From NCBI GenBank assembly GCA_044361595.1, contig JBIKIN010000010.1, positions 75,232 to 139,231 of the forward strand: a DNA stretch of 64,000 bases, written 5' to 3'. This stretch comes from Pseudopedobacter sp044361595 (GTDB lineage: Bacteria; Bacteroidota; Bacteroidia; Sphingobacteriales; Sphingobacteriaceae). The notes beneath the pieces were generated by a model. It worked only from the letters and a program-made list of their open reading frames with translations. It searched no databases and was not told where the DNA came from. Made by a program: the position numbers and the translations under genes. Positions 7,813-17,765 of the stretch are shown piece by piece (positions within the stretch are counted from its first letter, which is position 1; each line of letters begins with the position of its first letter).

Positions 7813-8979
7813 TTAATTATTTAATGCAATTTTATTATTTTCTGTTTTTAAATTATCTTTCATAGCTAACTGATACTCCTTTTTCATATCGTCAGTTACG
7901 ATTGGTTTTTGTTCTTTCAACCACTTATCATATTCCTTTTGTGATACAACTCTTACTGCAAACTGCATATTATAGTGAGAGCCACCACAAATTTTAGCGC
8001 AATAAAGTCTGTAATCAAATTTAGGATCGTTGGTTTTTTCACGCATTTCAGCAGTTGTTATTTTTGGAGTAAACTGAAAATATGTAGCCATACCTGGAAC
8101 ACAGTTCATCTGAACTCTAAAATGAGGCATATAAAAGCTATGTAAAACATCCATAGAACCCAAAGTAAATCTTACAGATTGATTAACGGGTAAAACAATT
8201 TCGGTAACTTTTAAATCGTCCAAATTCTTTTTATCTGCTAAATCTAGTCCTAAATTGTTTAAACCATTTAAACTACCAATTAGTTTATAATTCTTTTTAC
8301 CATTTGCATTGTCCTTACCACCATACCTAACATCCCAAGCAAATTGATGTGCTGTTACTTCTACTTGAATAGCACTATCTCTATCTGATTTAGAAACATT
8401 AGTTATACCTCTCCATGTAAAGAACCCCATTAAAACTAATACAGTTAAAGCAATTGCAGGAGTAATAGTCCAATATTTTTCTAAAGTGTTATTGTGAGGA
8501 TAATAGTAAGCTTTCTTCTTTTTATTGTAGTTGTATCTATAGGCAAACATGAACAACAATATGTGGGTAATCACAAAAACAATTGTTGTAATAATTAATG
8601 TGATATTAAACATGGAATCAATTTTGGCTCCATGCTCAGAAGCTGCCTCAGGTAAAATTTGAGCACCTTGGACTGTATAAGACCAGTACGTACCATATAA
8701 ACCAGCAATCAAAGTAGCAGCGAAAATAATTCCATTTACTTTATCCCATTTAATACCTTCTTTCTTACCCTGAATTTGTCTGGTTAGTTCATAAACCTGT
8801 AAAACTTTACCAATAATTCCTACAAAAATACAAGCTAAAAGAAATAGAATAAGGTAATAACTAACTGTTTTACCTAAACCATCAGCTTTGCTTACCTCTT
8901 CAGCAACACCTGACTCTTCTGCTAAAACCTGAGTAAAAGAGAGTACTAAAATTGCTAAGAATGATAATAATTTCTTCAT
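7813..8979 (-). CDS. ctaC: Cytochrome c oxidase subunit II
   Basis: About 388 residues: signal sequence (MKKLLSFLAILVLS), three hydrophobic segments, and a C-terminal cupredoxin domain. The CuA ligands are HSFYMPH followed by YCAKICGGSHYNM (C-x3-C-x3-H-x2-M), so the CuA site is intact. A lysine replaces the usual acidic residue between the cysteines. No CxxCH follows, so there is no fused cytochrome c. The preferred start is the ATG at 8979, which begins the signal peptide; an upstream in-frame ATG at 9003 would add eight residues. Confidence 0.93.
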   Translation of the reverse strand: MKKLLSFLAILVLSFTQVLAEESGVAEEVSKADGLGKTVSYYLILFLLACIFVGIIGKVLQVYELTRQIQGKKEGIKWDKVNGIIFAATLIAGLYGTYWSYTVQGAQILPEAASEHGAKIDSMFNITLIITTIVFVITHILLFMFAYRYNYNKKKKAYYYPHNNTLEKYWTITPAIALTVLVLMGFFTWRGITNVSKSDRDSAIQVEVTAHQFAWDVRYGGKDNANGKKNYKLIGSLNGLNNLGLDLADKKNLDDLKVTEIVLPVNQSVRFTLGSMDVLHSFYMPHFRVQMNCVPGMATYFQFTPKITTAEMREKTNDPKFDYRLYCAKICGGSHYNMQFAVRVVSQKEYDKWLKEQKPIVTDDMKKEYQLAMKDNLKTENNKIALNN

Positions 8980-9022
8980 GTTGAAATATTTATAAATATT
9001 CATTTTGATTGATAATAAACAA

Positions 9023-10243
9023 TTAAATAGAGTGATTTAAACTTTCCTCTAAAAAAGGATGATTTTTAGGAGCTAAGCTAGATTTACTTAATGATGTTAA
9101 CATTGAGAAAACAAATAAACCTGCAAAACCCAAAGCCACACCTAATTCAATAAATCCAAAACCAGCCTCTTCAGCTAATGTTCCTGGCATAATCATCATG
9201 TAATAATCTAACCAGTGACCACAAACTAGTAATATACACACAGCAAGCAAGGTATTTGTTTTTCTTTTTGCATCTCTTGACATTAAAATTAAAAGAGGAG
9301 ACAAAAAGTTTACAGCAAGATTTAACCAAAATAAAGGTAAAAATTGAGGTTCCCATCTTTTAAAGAAATAAACAGTCTCTTCAGGAATGTTTGCGTAATA
9401 AATTAATAAAAACTGAGAAAACCAGATGTAAGTCCAAAAAATTGAGAATGCAAATACAAATTTACCCAAATCATGAACATGACTATCATTTAACCAGCTC
9501 ATGTAACCAGCTTTTCTCAGTAATATAACAGTAATTGCTATAGTAGCCATTCCAGAAACCCACATAGCAGCAAAATTATACCAGCCAAACATGGTAGAAA
9601 ACCAATGTGCCTCTAGAGACATGATAACGTCAAACGCCCATATAGGAGTTGTAAATCCAAAAATAACAAGAAAAATAGCTGAATATTTTATACTTTTCTT
9701 GTAACTATCTAAACCGCCTACCAGATCTTCATTTGTAGATAACTTGGTGATTAGTAAGGCAAAAATACTGTAGCTACCTAAAAACACTACTAAACGAGTA
9801 ATGAAAAAAGGAATATTTAGATAAGCAGATTTGCCAGCGATTAGCGCATCATATTCTTCATTGTTTGGATCAATCAAAGCAGGGTCAGCCCAATGATGAT
9901 ACAAATTATGAGTTAATAAACCAGTAACAACAACTAGAATCAAAATGATACTTGCAAAAGGTAAAACCTTTGCAAAAGCTTGAGGAACACGTAATAAACT
10001 TGCTGACCATCCAGCTTGAGCTACAAACTGCACAGCGCAAAAGAAAAGGCCGGCTGCACATACACACGTAAAATAATAACTCATTAATAATAAGTTAAGA
10101 AAAGTACGCTCGGCATGACCAGTTAAAATCCCATAAGCTATAGCTGCTATACCTACAACTATACCAATAATACTGATAGTTTTAGCTTTCCCGCTAAAAT
10201 CGAATTGCTCCGAAAAATTATATGAATTTGAGTGAGATCCCAT
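9023..10243 (-). CDS. actF: Alternative complex III membrane subunit ActF
   Basis: About 406 residues with ten predicted membrane helices, related to the NrfD/PsrC-like ActC fold. It anchors the alternative complex III that oxidises menaquinol and passes electrons to the downstream oxidase. The motifs AHWFSTMFGWYNFA and WVSGMA are typical of ActF. I chose the ATG at 10243 (MGSHSNSYNFSEQFDFSG); the frame is open to 10303, but that part lies inside the 3' end of actE. Confidence 0.88.
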   Translation of the reverse strand: MGSHSNSYNFSEQFDFSGKAKTISIIGIVVGIAAIAYGILTGHAERTFLNLLLMSYYFTCVCAAGLFFCAVQFVAQAGWSASLLRVPQAFAKVLPFASIILILVVVTGLLTHNLYHHWADPALIDPNNEEYDALIAGKSAYLNIPFFITRLVVFLGSYSIFALLITKLSTNEDLVGGLDSYKKSIKYSAIFLVIFGFTTPIWAFDVIMSLEAHWFSTMFGWYNFAAMWVSGMATIAITVILLRKAGYMSWLNDSHVHDLGKFVFAFSIFWTYIWFSQFLLIYYANIPEETVYFFKRWEPQFLPLFWLNLAVNFLSPLLILMSRDAKRKTNTLLAVCILLVCGHWLDYYMMIMPGTLAEEAGFGFIELGVALGFAGLFVFSMLTSLSKSSLAPKNHPFLEESLNHSI

Positions 10244-10257
10244 GTCTAAAAAATAAC

Positions 10258-10842
10258 TTATTTCTCGTTTTGTAATTTGTGAACATATAACACAACTTTC
10301 CATCTTTCTTCTGGACTAAGTTGAGATGCATATGAACCCATAAGGTTTAAACCATATTGCATTGTATGATATATCTTACCGTCAGTAAGATCTTTCATTG
10401 CTCCACCTCTTGATGAAATACCAGTAGCGTAAGAAGGAGGTGCAGGATATTTACCTAATTCTACAATCTTTCCGTTACCAGCACCTTTAATGCCGTGACA
10501 AGGACCACACATAGATACGTAAAGCACTTCACCTTCTGCAAGATTTTTTGCATTATTCGCTATTGGGTTAACCATTTTTTCACTAGCCTCAAAATAACCT
10601 TCAGTGGTGTTAGGATATTGATCATAACGGTTAAAACCCACAGGAGTAGTACCAGATGGTGGTACTTGAGCAGTAATTCCATTCTCAAAATTAGGGTTCT
10701 TTTGATCTGGATTATAGGCTATAGGGTAATACATATTAGGTGCATATTCTAAACCTCTGCTTCTTTTGTCTTTACAAGAAGAAACTAATAAAACCGAAGT
10801 AAAGGCAACTAATAAAAAGCCAATTATACTTATTCTATTCAT
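10258..10842 (-). CDS. actE: Alternative complex III cytochrome c subunit ActE (lipoprotein)
   Basis: About 194 residues. A lipoprotein signal ends in LLVSSC, then comes a proline-rich linker and one cytochrome c domain with heme motif CGPCH and a distal methionine region (GLNLMGSYASQLSP). It is the monoheme subunit expected to hand electrons from the complex to the oxidase. The start at 10842 (MNRISIIGFLL) gives a normal lipoprotein signal and overlaps actD by 8 bp; in-frame ATGs upstream at 10851 and 10863 are possible but less likely. Confidence 0.9.
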   Translation of the reverse strand: MNRISIIGFLLVAFTSVLLVSSCKDKRSRGLEYAPNMYYPIAYNPDQKNPNFENGITAQVPPSGTTPVGFNRYDQYPNTTEGYFEASEKMVNPIANNAKNLAEGEVLYVSMCGPCHGIKGAGNGKIVELGKYPAPPSYATGISSRGGAMKDLTDGKIYHTMQYGLNLMGSYASQLSPEERWKVVLYVHKLQNEK

Positions 10843-11371
10843 AACTAACATACTTTCTATCATTGTGCTTAATTTCTATAGCACCTGCATCTTTTAACAA
10901 ACTATCTATTTTATCACTATCCTTTACTAGTTTAGCGTCAATGGCGATAACAAATCTATCTGCTGTTGCTCTTAGCTCCATAACCCTTGGCGCTCTACCT
11001 GGAAAAAGATGGGTTCTGTAAAAAAAGGCACCAACCATACCGAATGCACAGAACAAAACTGTTAACTCGAAAGTAATTGGAATAAAATCTGGCAATGCGA
11101 AATTTGGCTTACCACCAATATTCATAGGCCAATCATGAACCATCATGTAAAAAATCATTGTTAATGCAGTACATGTACCTGTAATACCACATATAAAAGC
11201 AACAATTGGCAACCTACTTCTTTTAACTCCTAGTTTATTTTCAATTCCATGAATAGGCATTGGAGTATAAACATCGTAAATACCGATGTTATTTTTTTGA
11301 AGCTGATCAATCCCATGCATCATATCATCAGGATCATCAAACAAACCTAAAATATATTTAATATCACTCAT
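10835..11371 (-). CDS. actD: Alternative complex III subunit ActD (DUF3341)
   Basis: A protein of 178 residues with two membrane helices (about 59-83 and 97-120). An N-terminal cytosolic part contains YDVYTPMPIHGIE, the DUF3341 hallmark, and a C-terminal domain ends in a DRFVIAIDA segment. It is a structural subunit of the quinol:cytochrome c oxidoreductase. It lies 2 nt downstream of actC. Confidence 0.9.
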   Translation of the reverse strand: MSDIKYILGLFDDPDDMMHGIDQLQKNNIGIYDVYTPMPIHGIENKLGVKRSRLPIVAFICGITGTCTALTMIFYMMVHDWPMNIGGKPNFALPDFIPITFELTVLFCAFGMVGAFFYRTHLFPGRAPRVMELRATADRFVIAIDAKLVKDSDKIDSLLKDAGAIEIKHNDRKYVSYE

Positions 11372-11373
11372 TG

Positions 11374-12846
11374 TTAAATTTTTACGTAATCTGCTTGTTC
11401 AACACTATCATATTTGTCTAATGACTCTACATAGTATTCTGCTTCATGTGCTTTTACCTTGCCTTCTTCCATCAATTTCTTTTTAGCCTGCTCTGAAGAA
11501 GTTTTAACTAATAATCTAACCTCAGCCATAGCTACTGATGGAAGTACTCTGATGAATAATAAAAACAAAGTAAAGAAAACACCAATGGAACCAATAAATA
11601 TTGAAATATCTACCCAAGTAGGATAAAACATGGCCCAACTAGATGGTAAATAATCTCTGTGTAAAGAAGTTACAATAATTACAAATCGCTCAAACCACAT
11701 ACCAATATTAACTATAATTGATAGTATCCAGGAAATTGCAATACTTGTTCTAATTTTTTTGAACCAAAAAAGTTGAGGAGTAATCACATTACAAGTCATC
11801 ATGATCCAATAAGCCCAAGCATATGGACCAGAAACTCTATTTAAAAATGCATACTGCTCATATTCAGCACCAGAATACCAAGCAATAAATAGTTCAGTTA
11901 AGTAAGCAACACCTACGATTGAACCTGTAAGTACAATGATTTTATTCATAGACTCTATGTGGAACATTGTGATATAATTCTCTAAGCCTAAAACCTTTCT
12001 AGTTACTAACAATAAGGTTTGAACCATAGCAAAACCAGAGAAAATAGCTCCAGCAACGAAATATGGAGGGAATATAGTTGTATGCCATCCTGGTATTACT
12101 GAAGTTGCAAAGTCCATTGATACAATAGTATGTACAGATAATACCAGCGGTGTAGCAACACCTGCCAAAATTAAAGACACAGCTTCAAATCTCTGCCATG
12201 ATTTAACAGAGCCAGTCCATCCAAAAGATAGAATGCTATAGATTTTCTTTCTTAAACCCGTTGCTCTGTCTCTGATGGTTGCAATATCCGGTAGTAAACC
12301 TACGTACCAGAATACCAATGAAACTGAGAAATAAGTTGAAATTGCAAAAACGTCCCATACTAAAGGTGAGTTAAAGTTTACCCATAAAGAACCAAACTGA
12401 TTTGGCAATGGTAATGGCCAATAAGCTAACCAAGGACGACCCATGTGTGAAACAACATAGGTTGCAGCACAAATAACGGCGAAAATTGTCATGGCTTCGG
12501 CAGAGCGGTTAATCGAATTTCTCCAATTTTGACGGAATAATAATAATACAGCCGAAATTAAGGTGCCAGCGTGACCAATACCTACCCACCATACGAAACC
12601 TGTAATATCCCAAGCCCAACCTACTGTTTTGTTTAAACCCCATGAACCAATACCAGTCCAGAAAGTATAACTTACAGCGAATAACCAAAGACAAGCGCCT
12701 GCAGCTGCAACAATAAAACCAATCCACCAAGCTCTGTTAGGCTTATTTTCTACCGGCAATAAAACTTCCTCTGTAATTCTAGAGTAGGTAATATCTTTAC
12801 CAGTAATTAGTGGTTCCCTTAATATCGATTCGTGATGTGATGACAT
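11374..12846 (-). CDS. actC: Alternative complex III quinol-binding membrane subunit ActC (NrfD/PsrC family)
   Basis: A protein of 490 residues with ten membrane helices. Family motifs include WAWDITGFVWWVGIGHAGTL, the HTIVSMDFATSVIPGWHTT block and MWFERFVIIVTSLHRDYLP. The fold is that of the NrfD/PsrC quinol-interacting subunit; it binds menaquinol next to the iron-sulfur subunit ActB, whose gene is 24 bp upstream. The length is normal for the family. Confidence 0.93.
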   Translation of the reverse strand: MSSHHESILREPLITGKDITYSRITEEVLLPVENKPNRAWWIGFIVAAAGACLWLFAVSYTFWTGIGSWGLNKTVGWAWDITGFVWWVGIGHAGTLISAVLLLFRQNWRNSINRSAEAMTIFAVICAATYVVSHMGRPWLAYWPLPLPNQFGSLWVNFNSPLVWDVFAISTYFSVSLVFWYVGLLPDIATIRDRATGLRKKIYSILSFGWTGSVKSWQRFEAVSLILAGVATPLVLSVHTIVSMDFATSVIPGWHTTIFPPYFVAGAIFSGFAMVQTLLLVTRKVLGLENYITMFHIESMNKIIVLTGSIVGVAYLTELFIAWYSGAEYEQYAFLNRVSGPYAWAYWIMMTCNVITPQLFWFKKIRTSIAISWILSIIVNIGMWFERFVIIVTSLHRDYLPSSWAMFYPTWVDISIFIGSIGVFFTLFLLFIRVLPSVAMAEVRLLVKTSSEQAKKKLMEEGKVKAHEAEYYVESLDKYDSVEQADYVKI

Positions 12847-12869
12847 ATCTTAAATAATAATATTAAATA

Positions 12870-15800
12870 TTAAGCTTTTTGTAAACCAGAGTTAGTGATC
12901 TTTGTCATATAACCTACTCCCGGTTGTACGTTTATTTCTTCTAAAACATAGTAAGTTCTTTCGTTCTTTAATGCTTTTGATACTTCTGAATTTGCATCAT
13001 TAGCATCTCCAAATACAATTGCATTAGCAGGACAAACTTGTTGGCAGGCAACTTTTACGTCTCCATCAGCTAAAGTACGTTTCTCAATTTTAGCCTTTAA
13101 TTTACCTGCTTGTATTCTTTGTAAACACAACGAACATTTTTCCATAACTCCTCTAGAACGAGTTGTTACATCTGGATTTAAAACTAATTGAGTAAACTCG
13201 TTATTCAAATAATTATCAAAACGAGAATCATTCCAGTAATTAAACCAATTGAAACGACGAACTTTATATGGACAGTTGTTAGCGCAGTATCTAGTTCCTA
13301 CACAACGGTTGTAAGCCATATGGTTTAAACCTTCATTAGAGTGTACTGTTGCTAAAACTGGGCAAACAGTTTCGCAAGGAGCATGTTCACAATGCTGACA
13401 CATCATAGGCTGATGAACTACAGAAATATTTTCCATTGTTCCTTCAATCTCATCAATTTCCTTTTCCTCTGTTATTTGTTTTCCCTCTTCATTGAACGTG
13501 TAGTATCTATCTATACGTATCCAGTGCATTTCTCTTCTCTTTCTAACCTCGTCTTTACCTACAACTGGAACGTTATTCTCTACATTACAAGCAACAATAC
13601 AAGCGCCACAACCGGTACAAGCATTTAGATCAATTGCCATAACCCAGTTATGACCAGGCTGATCATATTTGCTCCATAGATCATACTTCTCATGCTTAGT
13701 TCCGTGGTTTCCACTACCGTGAGCTGGATCTTCTAAGTATTGAGCAAAAGTAGCTTCTCTAATTATATTTCTACCCTCGAAAGAATGATGAGTTTGAGTT
13801 TGAGCTAATTCTTCAAAACCACCTGTTTTAGCCAATGTAACTGTACTAGCGTATTGAATAGTGCCATTTACAAGACTTAAGAATGGAAAAGCATTTTTAC
13901 CCAATTCATCAGCAACCTTTCCTCCTTTAGTTCTACCATAACCCATAGCCACAGAAACTGTTCCGTGTGCTTGACCAGGCTGTAGTAAAACTGGTAAATC
14001 TATGCTATAACCTTCTGATTTAACACTAACAACTTCAAACTCTTTAAAACCTAATTTTTCCGCAAATTTTGGATTTATTGCTAAATAATTATCCCAAGTT
14101 ACCTTAGAAACAGGATCTGGAGTTTCTTGCAATAATGGATTATTAGCTTGCTCTCCCGAACCTATTGCTACACTTTGATAAACTTGTAATTGAATATCTT
14201 TTTGTAAAGACTTGCTTAATTTAGAAATAGATGATATTGCCAAGTTCAAATCTCCAGAGAAAGTGAAAGCAGATGGTGCAGCTGATGGAAGGCTAACAAA
14301 ACCCACTTGTAAAATATCATCCCAAGATTTACCTGCAGCTAATAAAACAGACTTTTCCCAATTACCCTTTACAAAAGTGTAATAATCTGGTGCTGTTGTA
14401 TTAGACCACTTTAATAAGCTGAATGCCGCATTACGTGTATTATAAATAGGATTAATAGTTGGTTGTACAACAGTGTAATAACCTTCTACTGCATTTTCAT
14501 CACCCCAAGATTCTAGAAAATTATGGTTTGGAGCCGTAATTTGACATAAAGAAGCAGTTTCATCTAATCTATCAGCAAAAGATATGGTTAAAGAAACTTT
14601 CTTTAAAGCCTCAGCCATTCCTTTAAACTCTGAATGAGAATAAGCTGGATTAATATCCATAAACATAACTGCTCCAACTCTTCCTGAGTTGATTTCAGAA
14701 AGTAAATTAGCGAAAGCTGTATCGTCTCCTAAAAACTGATTAGAACTATTTGTTAAATCGATAGTAGTACCGTAATTATTTAGTGCAACATTTATTGCAT
14801 TAACTAAAGTTTGAATCGCAACACTGTTAGAACCAGAAACTACCAAAGAACTACCTTTAGCATTTACTAATTCTTGAGCTACCAATTTAATTGCCGTTTC
14901 AGCTGATTTATTATCTGATAATAATGAACCTGATAATGAAGAACCAGTAATAGCATTATAGAGACTGATTAAGGCTGGCCCCTCCTCGGATAATTTAATA
15001 GCAATTCTTGAATCGGCATTGGTACCAGTTATACTCAAACCAGACTCAAATTGAATGTGTCTAGACATTCTTTTTTCTTCTAGAGATTTTAAACCTCTAT
15101 TAGAAGAATACTGTGTAGTAAATTGAACTGGAGAAATCCATGTACCTAAAAAGTCAGCACCAAAGCTTACAATTACGTTTGCCTTTTCAAAATGGTATTG
15201 AGGAATTGCAGCTTTGCCAAAGCTAGCCTGATTAGCTTTAATTATACCAGAATAAGAAACTGAATCAACCATTACATGCTTAGTAGCTGGGTAAGCGGTT
15301 GTAAATTCTTGAATTGCAGCTTTGGCAGAAGGACTATTAACTGTAGAGCTAACAAGCGCAATAGTTTTTCCTGAAGCCTGAATTTTTGCTAACTCTTGTT
15401 TAACATGATTATCAATATCTTCCCAAGATTGATCAGAACCGTTAAAAATAGGACCTTTTAACTTAGAAACATCATATAAATCTAATACCGCAGCTTGAGC
15501 TTGTGCACTAGTTCCACCGCCACTAACCAAACAATTAGGATTAGCTTCTATTTTAATAGGACGTCCCTCACGGGTTTTTACCAAAATACTATTCCCCTTG
15601 TAACTAGAAGTATAGTAGTTAGGAATACCAGGAGTTACTTCTTCGGGCTTGATTAAATAAGGAACCGCCTTAACAACAGGAGCTACATTACATGCTGCTA
15701 AACTTACTGCACCTAAACCAAAGCCCATTGCTTTTAAAAAATCGCGACGAGGAGTTGGTGCATTTAATCCGCTACCTTCTAATAATTGTTCTACAGGAAC

Positions 15801-15893
15801 TGGTTCTGCAAATTCGTTTTTATTATTCTCAACAAATTCAGGAGTGTTTTTCACTTCCTCTAAACCTTTCCAATACTTTTTTGTGCTTTCCAT
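12870..15893 (-). CDS. actB: Alternative complex III iron-sulfur subunit ActB
   Basis: A protein of 1007 residues. A twin-arginine signal RRDFLKAMG lies near residue 49. A long molybdopterin-oxidoreductase-like region without an obvious cofactor cysteine follows, and then a C-terminal ferredoxin-like part. Cysteine blocks there are CTGCGACIVAC (about 758), CQHCEHAPCETVCP (about 830), CVGTRYCANNCP (about 863) and CSLC..CQQVCP (about 921-955), enough for four clusters. It takes electrons from quinol in ActC and passes them to the ActA hemes. Its stop is 23 bp from actC. Confidence 0.93.
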   Translation of the reverse strand: MESTKKYWKGLEEVKNTPEFVENNKNEFAEPVPVEQLLEGSGLNAPTPRRDFLKAMGFGLGAVSLAACNVAPVVKAVPYLIKPEEVTPGIPNYYTSSYKGNSILVKTREGRPIKIEANPNCLVSGGGTSAQAQAAVLDLYDVSKLKGPIFNGSDQSWEDIDNHVKQELAKIQASGKTIALVSSTVNSPSAKAAIQEFTTAYPATKHVMVDSVSYSGIIKANQASFGKAAIPQYHFEKANVIVSFGADFLGTWISPVQFTTQYSSNRGLKSLEEKRMSRHIQFESGLSITGTNADSRIAIKLSEEGPALISLYNAITGSSLSGSLLSDNKSAETAIKLVAQELVNAKGSSLVVSGSNSVAIQTLVNAINVALNNYGTTIDLTNSSNQFLGDDTAFANLLSEINSGRVGAVMFMDINPAYSHSEFKGMAEALKKVSLTISFADRLDETASLCQITAPNHNFLESWGDENAVEGYYTVVQPTINPIYNTRNAAFSLLKWSNTTAPDYYTFVKGNWEKSVLLAAGKSWDDILQVGFVSLPSAAPSAFTFSGDLNLAISSISKLSKSLQKDIQLQVYQSVAIGSGEQANNPLLQETPDPVSKVTWDNYLAINPKFAEKLGFKEFEVVSVKSEGYSIDLPVLLQPGQAHGTVSVAMGYGRTKGGKVADELGKNAFPFLSLVNGTIQYASTVTLAKTGGFEELAQTQTHHSFEGRNIIREATFAQYLEDPAHGSGNHGTKHEKYDLWSKYDQPGHNWVMAIDLNACTGCGACIVACNVENNVPVVGKDEVRKRREMHWIRIDRYYTFNEEGKQITEEKEIDEIEGTMENISVVHQPMMCQHCEHAPCETVCPVLATVHSNEGLNHMAYNRCVGTRYCANNCPYKVRRFNWFNYWNDSRFDNYLNNEFTQLVLNPDVTTRSRGVMEKCSLCLQRIQAGKLKAKIEKRTLADGDVKVACQQVCPANAIVFGDANDANSEVSKALKNERTYYVLEEINVQPGVGYMTKITNSGLQKA

Positions 15894-15921
15894 TTAAGCT
15901 ATATAAGTCTGTAATCGTTTA

Positions 15922-17274
15922 TTAATAATGACATTTACCACATTCTAAACCACCTAAAACAGCAGCGGTCACTTTTTCTCCTTTTTTAATTTGCTCATGT
16001 GCAGCAATTACTTTTTCGTAGTAAGGATTTCCTTTAGCATTAACTTCTGTTTCTCTGTGACAGTTAATACACCACTTCATAGTTAAAGGTGAGTACTGAT
16101 AAACTTCTTGCATTTCTTGAATTTTACCATGACATTTTTCGCAATCTATGTTTGCAACCTTTACGTGTTGTGAGTGATTGAAATATGCTAAATCTGGTAG
16201 GTTGTGAATTCTAACCCACTCGATAGGACGAGGATTCTCACCATATTGCTGGGTCTCTGGATTGTAATCCAAAGCAGCATATATCTTAGAAATCTCTGGC
16301 GATATTTCTCCATTGTATTTTTCAGTTGCTTGAACATACTTATGACAGTTCATACAAACATTTAATGACGGGATAGTTGCATTTTTTGATTTCCAAGCCC
16401 CAGAGTGGCAGTACTGACATTGAATTTCGTTAGTACCTGCGTGTAATTGGTGAGAGAACTTAATTGGTTGTACTGGTTGATACCCTTGTTGTATACCTGT
16501 ATTCCATAAATCCATCCATCCAAAGGAACCCATAGTTATTAAAACTGCTAATACTACAAAAGCAACAAATTTTTTGTTCTTAGCTAATTTTTTTACTGTA
16601 GCTAATCTGTCTTTTGCCACACTTTCTTCGTCTTCATCATCCGGAAGGATAACTTCACCTTCCTTCTTAATCAATAGTCTCTCTAAAGTACCAATAACTC
16701 TATTTAAAACTAAAATAACTAAGAAAGCGATAACTACTACGGAAATTAAACCAATTAACATGAAGTCGCTCACACCAGTTTCTGTAGCAGCAACAGTCGC
16801 TCCTGTCCCACCGGCTGCACCGTCAGCTGGTTTTTTATCCCCTTCTACTTGTATGTATGCTAAGATGTTCTTAACATCGTCATCAGAAAACTGAGGAAAA
16901 GATGTCATCGCAGCTTTATTGTACTCTTCGTAAATTGCTACGGCTCTTTTATCACCAGATGCAATCATTGCTGAAGAGTTCTTTATCCACTTGATAAGAT
17001 AAGCCTCGTCATTATACTTTTGATTAATACCAGCCAAAGCAGGGCCTAAAACTCTTTTGTTTAATGCATGACAAGAAACACAATTAGCTTTGAACAAAGC
17101 TTCGCCCGCTGTTGCATCGCCACTTGGAGCAGCCGCACCCGTAGCAGGAGCTGTTGCCGAAGAATCTGAAGCTGTAGTTTGCGCAATTGTTGTTGTTGCA
17201 GAAACAATAAAAAAAGCTACAATTAATGTAATTGAGCTTATGATTTGCTTAAAGTCAGATGAGAAGTTTCTCAT
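15922..17274 (-). CDS. actA: Alternative complex III multiheme cytochrome ActA with an extra N-terminal heme domain
   Basis: About 450 residues. A signal peptide is followed by an Ala/Thr/Pro-rich linker, a monoheme cytochrome domain (CVSCH near residue 65), a membrane helix, a charged cytosolic stretch, a second helix, and a five-heme region with CQYCH, CMNCH, CEKCH, CINCH and CGKCH. That makes six CxxCH motifs in all. It is the first gene of the operon. I chose the ATG at 17274 (MRNFSSDFKQ) because it leads straight into the signal peptide; the longer frame to 17358 gives an unlikely leader and nearly reaches the putative promoter. Confidence 0.9.
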   Translation of the reverse strand: MRNFSSDFKQIISSITLIVAFFIVSATTTIAQTTASDSSATAPATGAAAPSGDATAGEALFKANCVSCHALNKRVLGPALAGINQKYNDEAYLIKWIKNSSAMIASGDKRAVAIYEEYNKAAMTSFPQFSDDDVKNILAYIQVEGDKKPADGAAGGTGATVAATETGVSDFMLIGLISVVVIAFLVILVLNRVIGTLERLLIKKEGEVILPDDEDEESVAKDRLATVKKLAKNKKFVAFVVLAVLITMGSFGWMDLWNTGIQQGYQPVQPIKFSHQLHAGTNEIQCQYCHSGAWKSKNATIPSLNVCMNCHKYVQATEKYNGEISPEISKIYAALDYNPETQQYGENPRPIEWVRIHNLPDLAYFNHSQHVKVANIDCEKCHGKIQEMQEVYQYSPLTMKWCINCHRETEVNAKGNPYYEKVIAAHEQIKKGEKVTAAVLGGLECGKCHY

Positions 17275-17355
17275 ATTGAGTTTGTTATACAAAATTTTAT
17301 AATTTTTTATCTTTAAAATAGTTCTGTAATCGTTTAAATCACATTTTCTGAATGA

Positions 17356-17389
17356 CAAAAGTATAATTATTTAGCCATCGGGTGACAAA
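17356..17389 (-). promoter_or_regulatory. Putative promoter of the act-cta operon
   Basis: On the minus strand a TTTG at 17389-17386, a 22-nt spacer and TACTTTTG at 17363-17356 match the Bacteroidota pattern TTTG-N19-21-TAnnTTTG, with a slightly long spacer. It predicts a leader of about 75 nt before the actA ATG. Confidence 0.5.
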
Positions 17390-17583
17390 GTTGTGACTGA
17401 ATTTATCAATTTAGAATAGTTCTAAATAAAATTGAAAAATGACCAAAATGTATCTATTTAAGTGCTATTTGTCATTCTTTTTTCTGAAAAAATAAATACC
17501 TATATTATAGGTACTACGAAAAACTTTAATTTTAATTTGCAAATAAAATTAAAGTTTTATGGAAGATGATCTCATCTTATTTT

Positions 17584-17665
17584 GCGTTAGCGGTAGAAGC
17601 GAAACCCCGTAGCCGCTATTCAGCGGAGAGGAGTACAACGGATAACGCGACCCTTGGTAACGCCC
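17584..17665 (+). repeat. Structured interspersed repeat, copy 1
   Basis: It begins GCGTTAGCGGTAGAAG and ends ACGGATAACGC...AACGCCC. The outer GCGTT/AACGC arms can pair, an inner GCG/CGC stem follows, and a central hairpin CCGCT/AGCGG lies between them. A second copy at 35992-36061 keeps the fixed blocks (TAGAAG, ACGGATA, ACGCCC) but has GGG/CCC in the inner stem. The rest of 17390-17760 is AT-rich and shows no convincing gene. Confidence 0.65.
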
Positions 17666-17765
17666 AATAATAAGTAAATAGCAAATAGTATTTAAAAGTT
17701 TATCAGAAAAAAGAGGTATGCATTTACACACCTACCTCTATTTGTAAATTATCGATTAAAAATAA

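Noticed and set aside
12509..12730. Minus-strand open frame inside actC in another frame
   Set aside because: It lies fully within the well-conserved actC membrane region; no independent signal.
17549..17731. Open frame of 60 codons between actA and the deoxyhypusine synthase-like gene
   Set aside because: It overlaps the structured repeat copy and encodes nothing recognisable.
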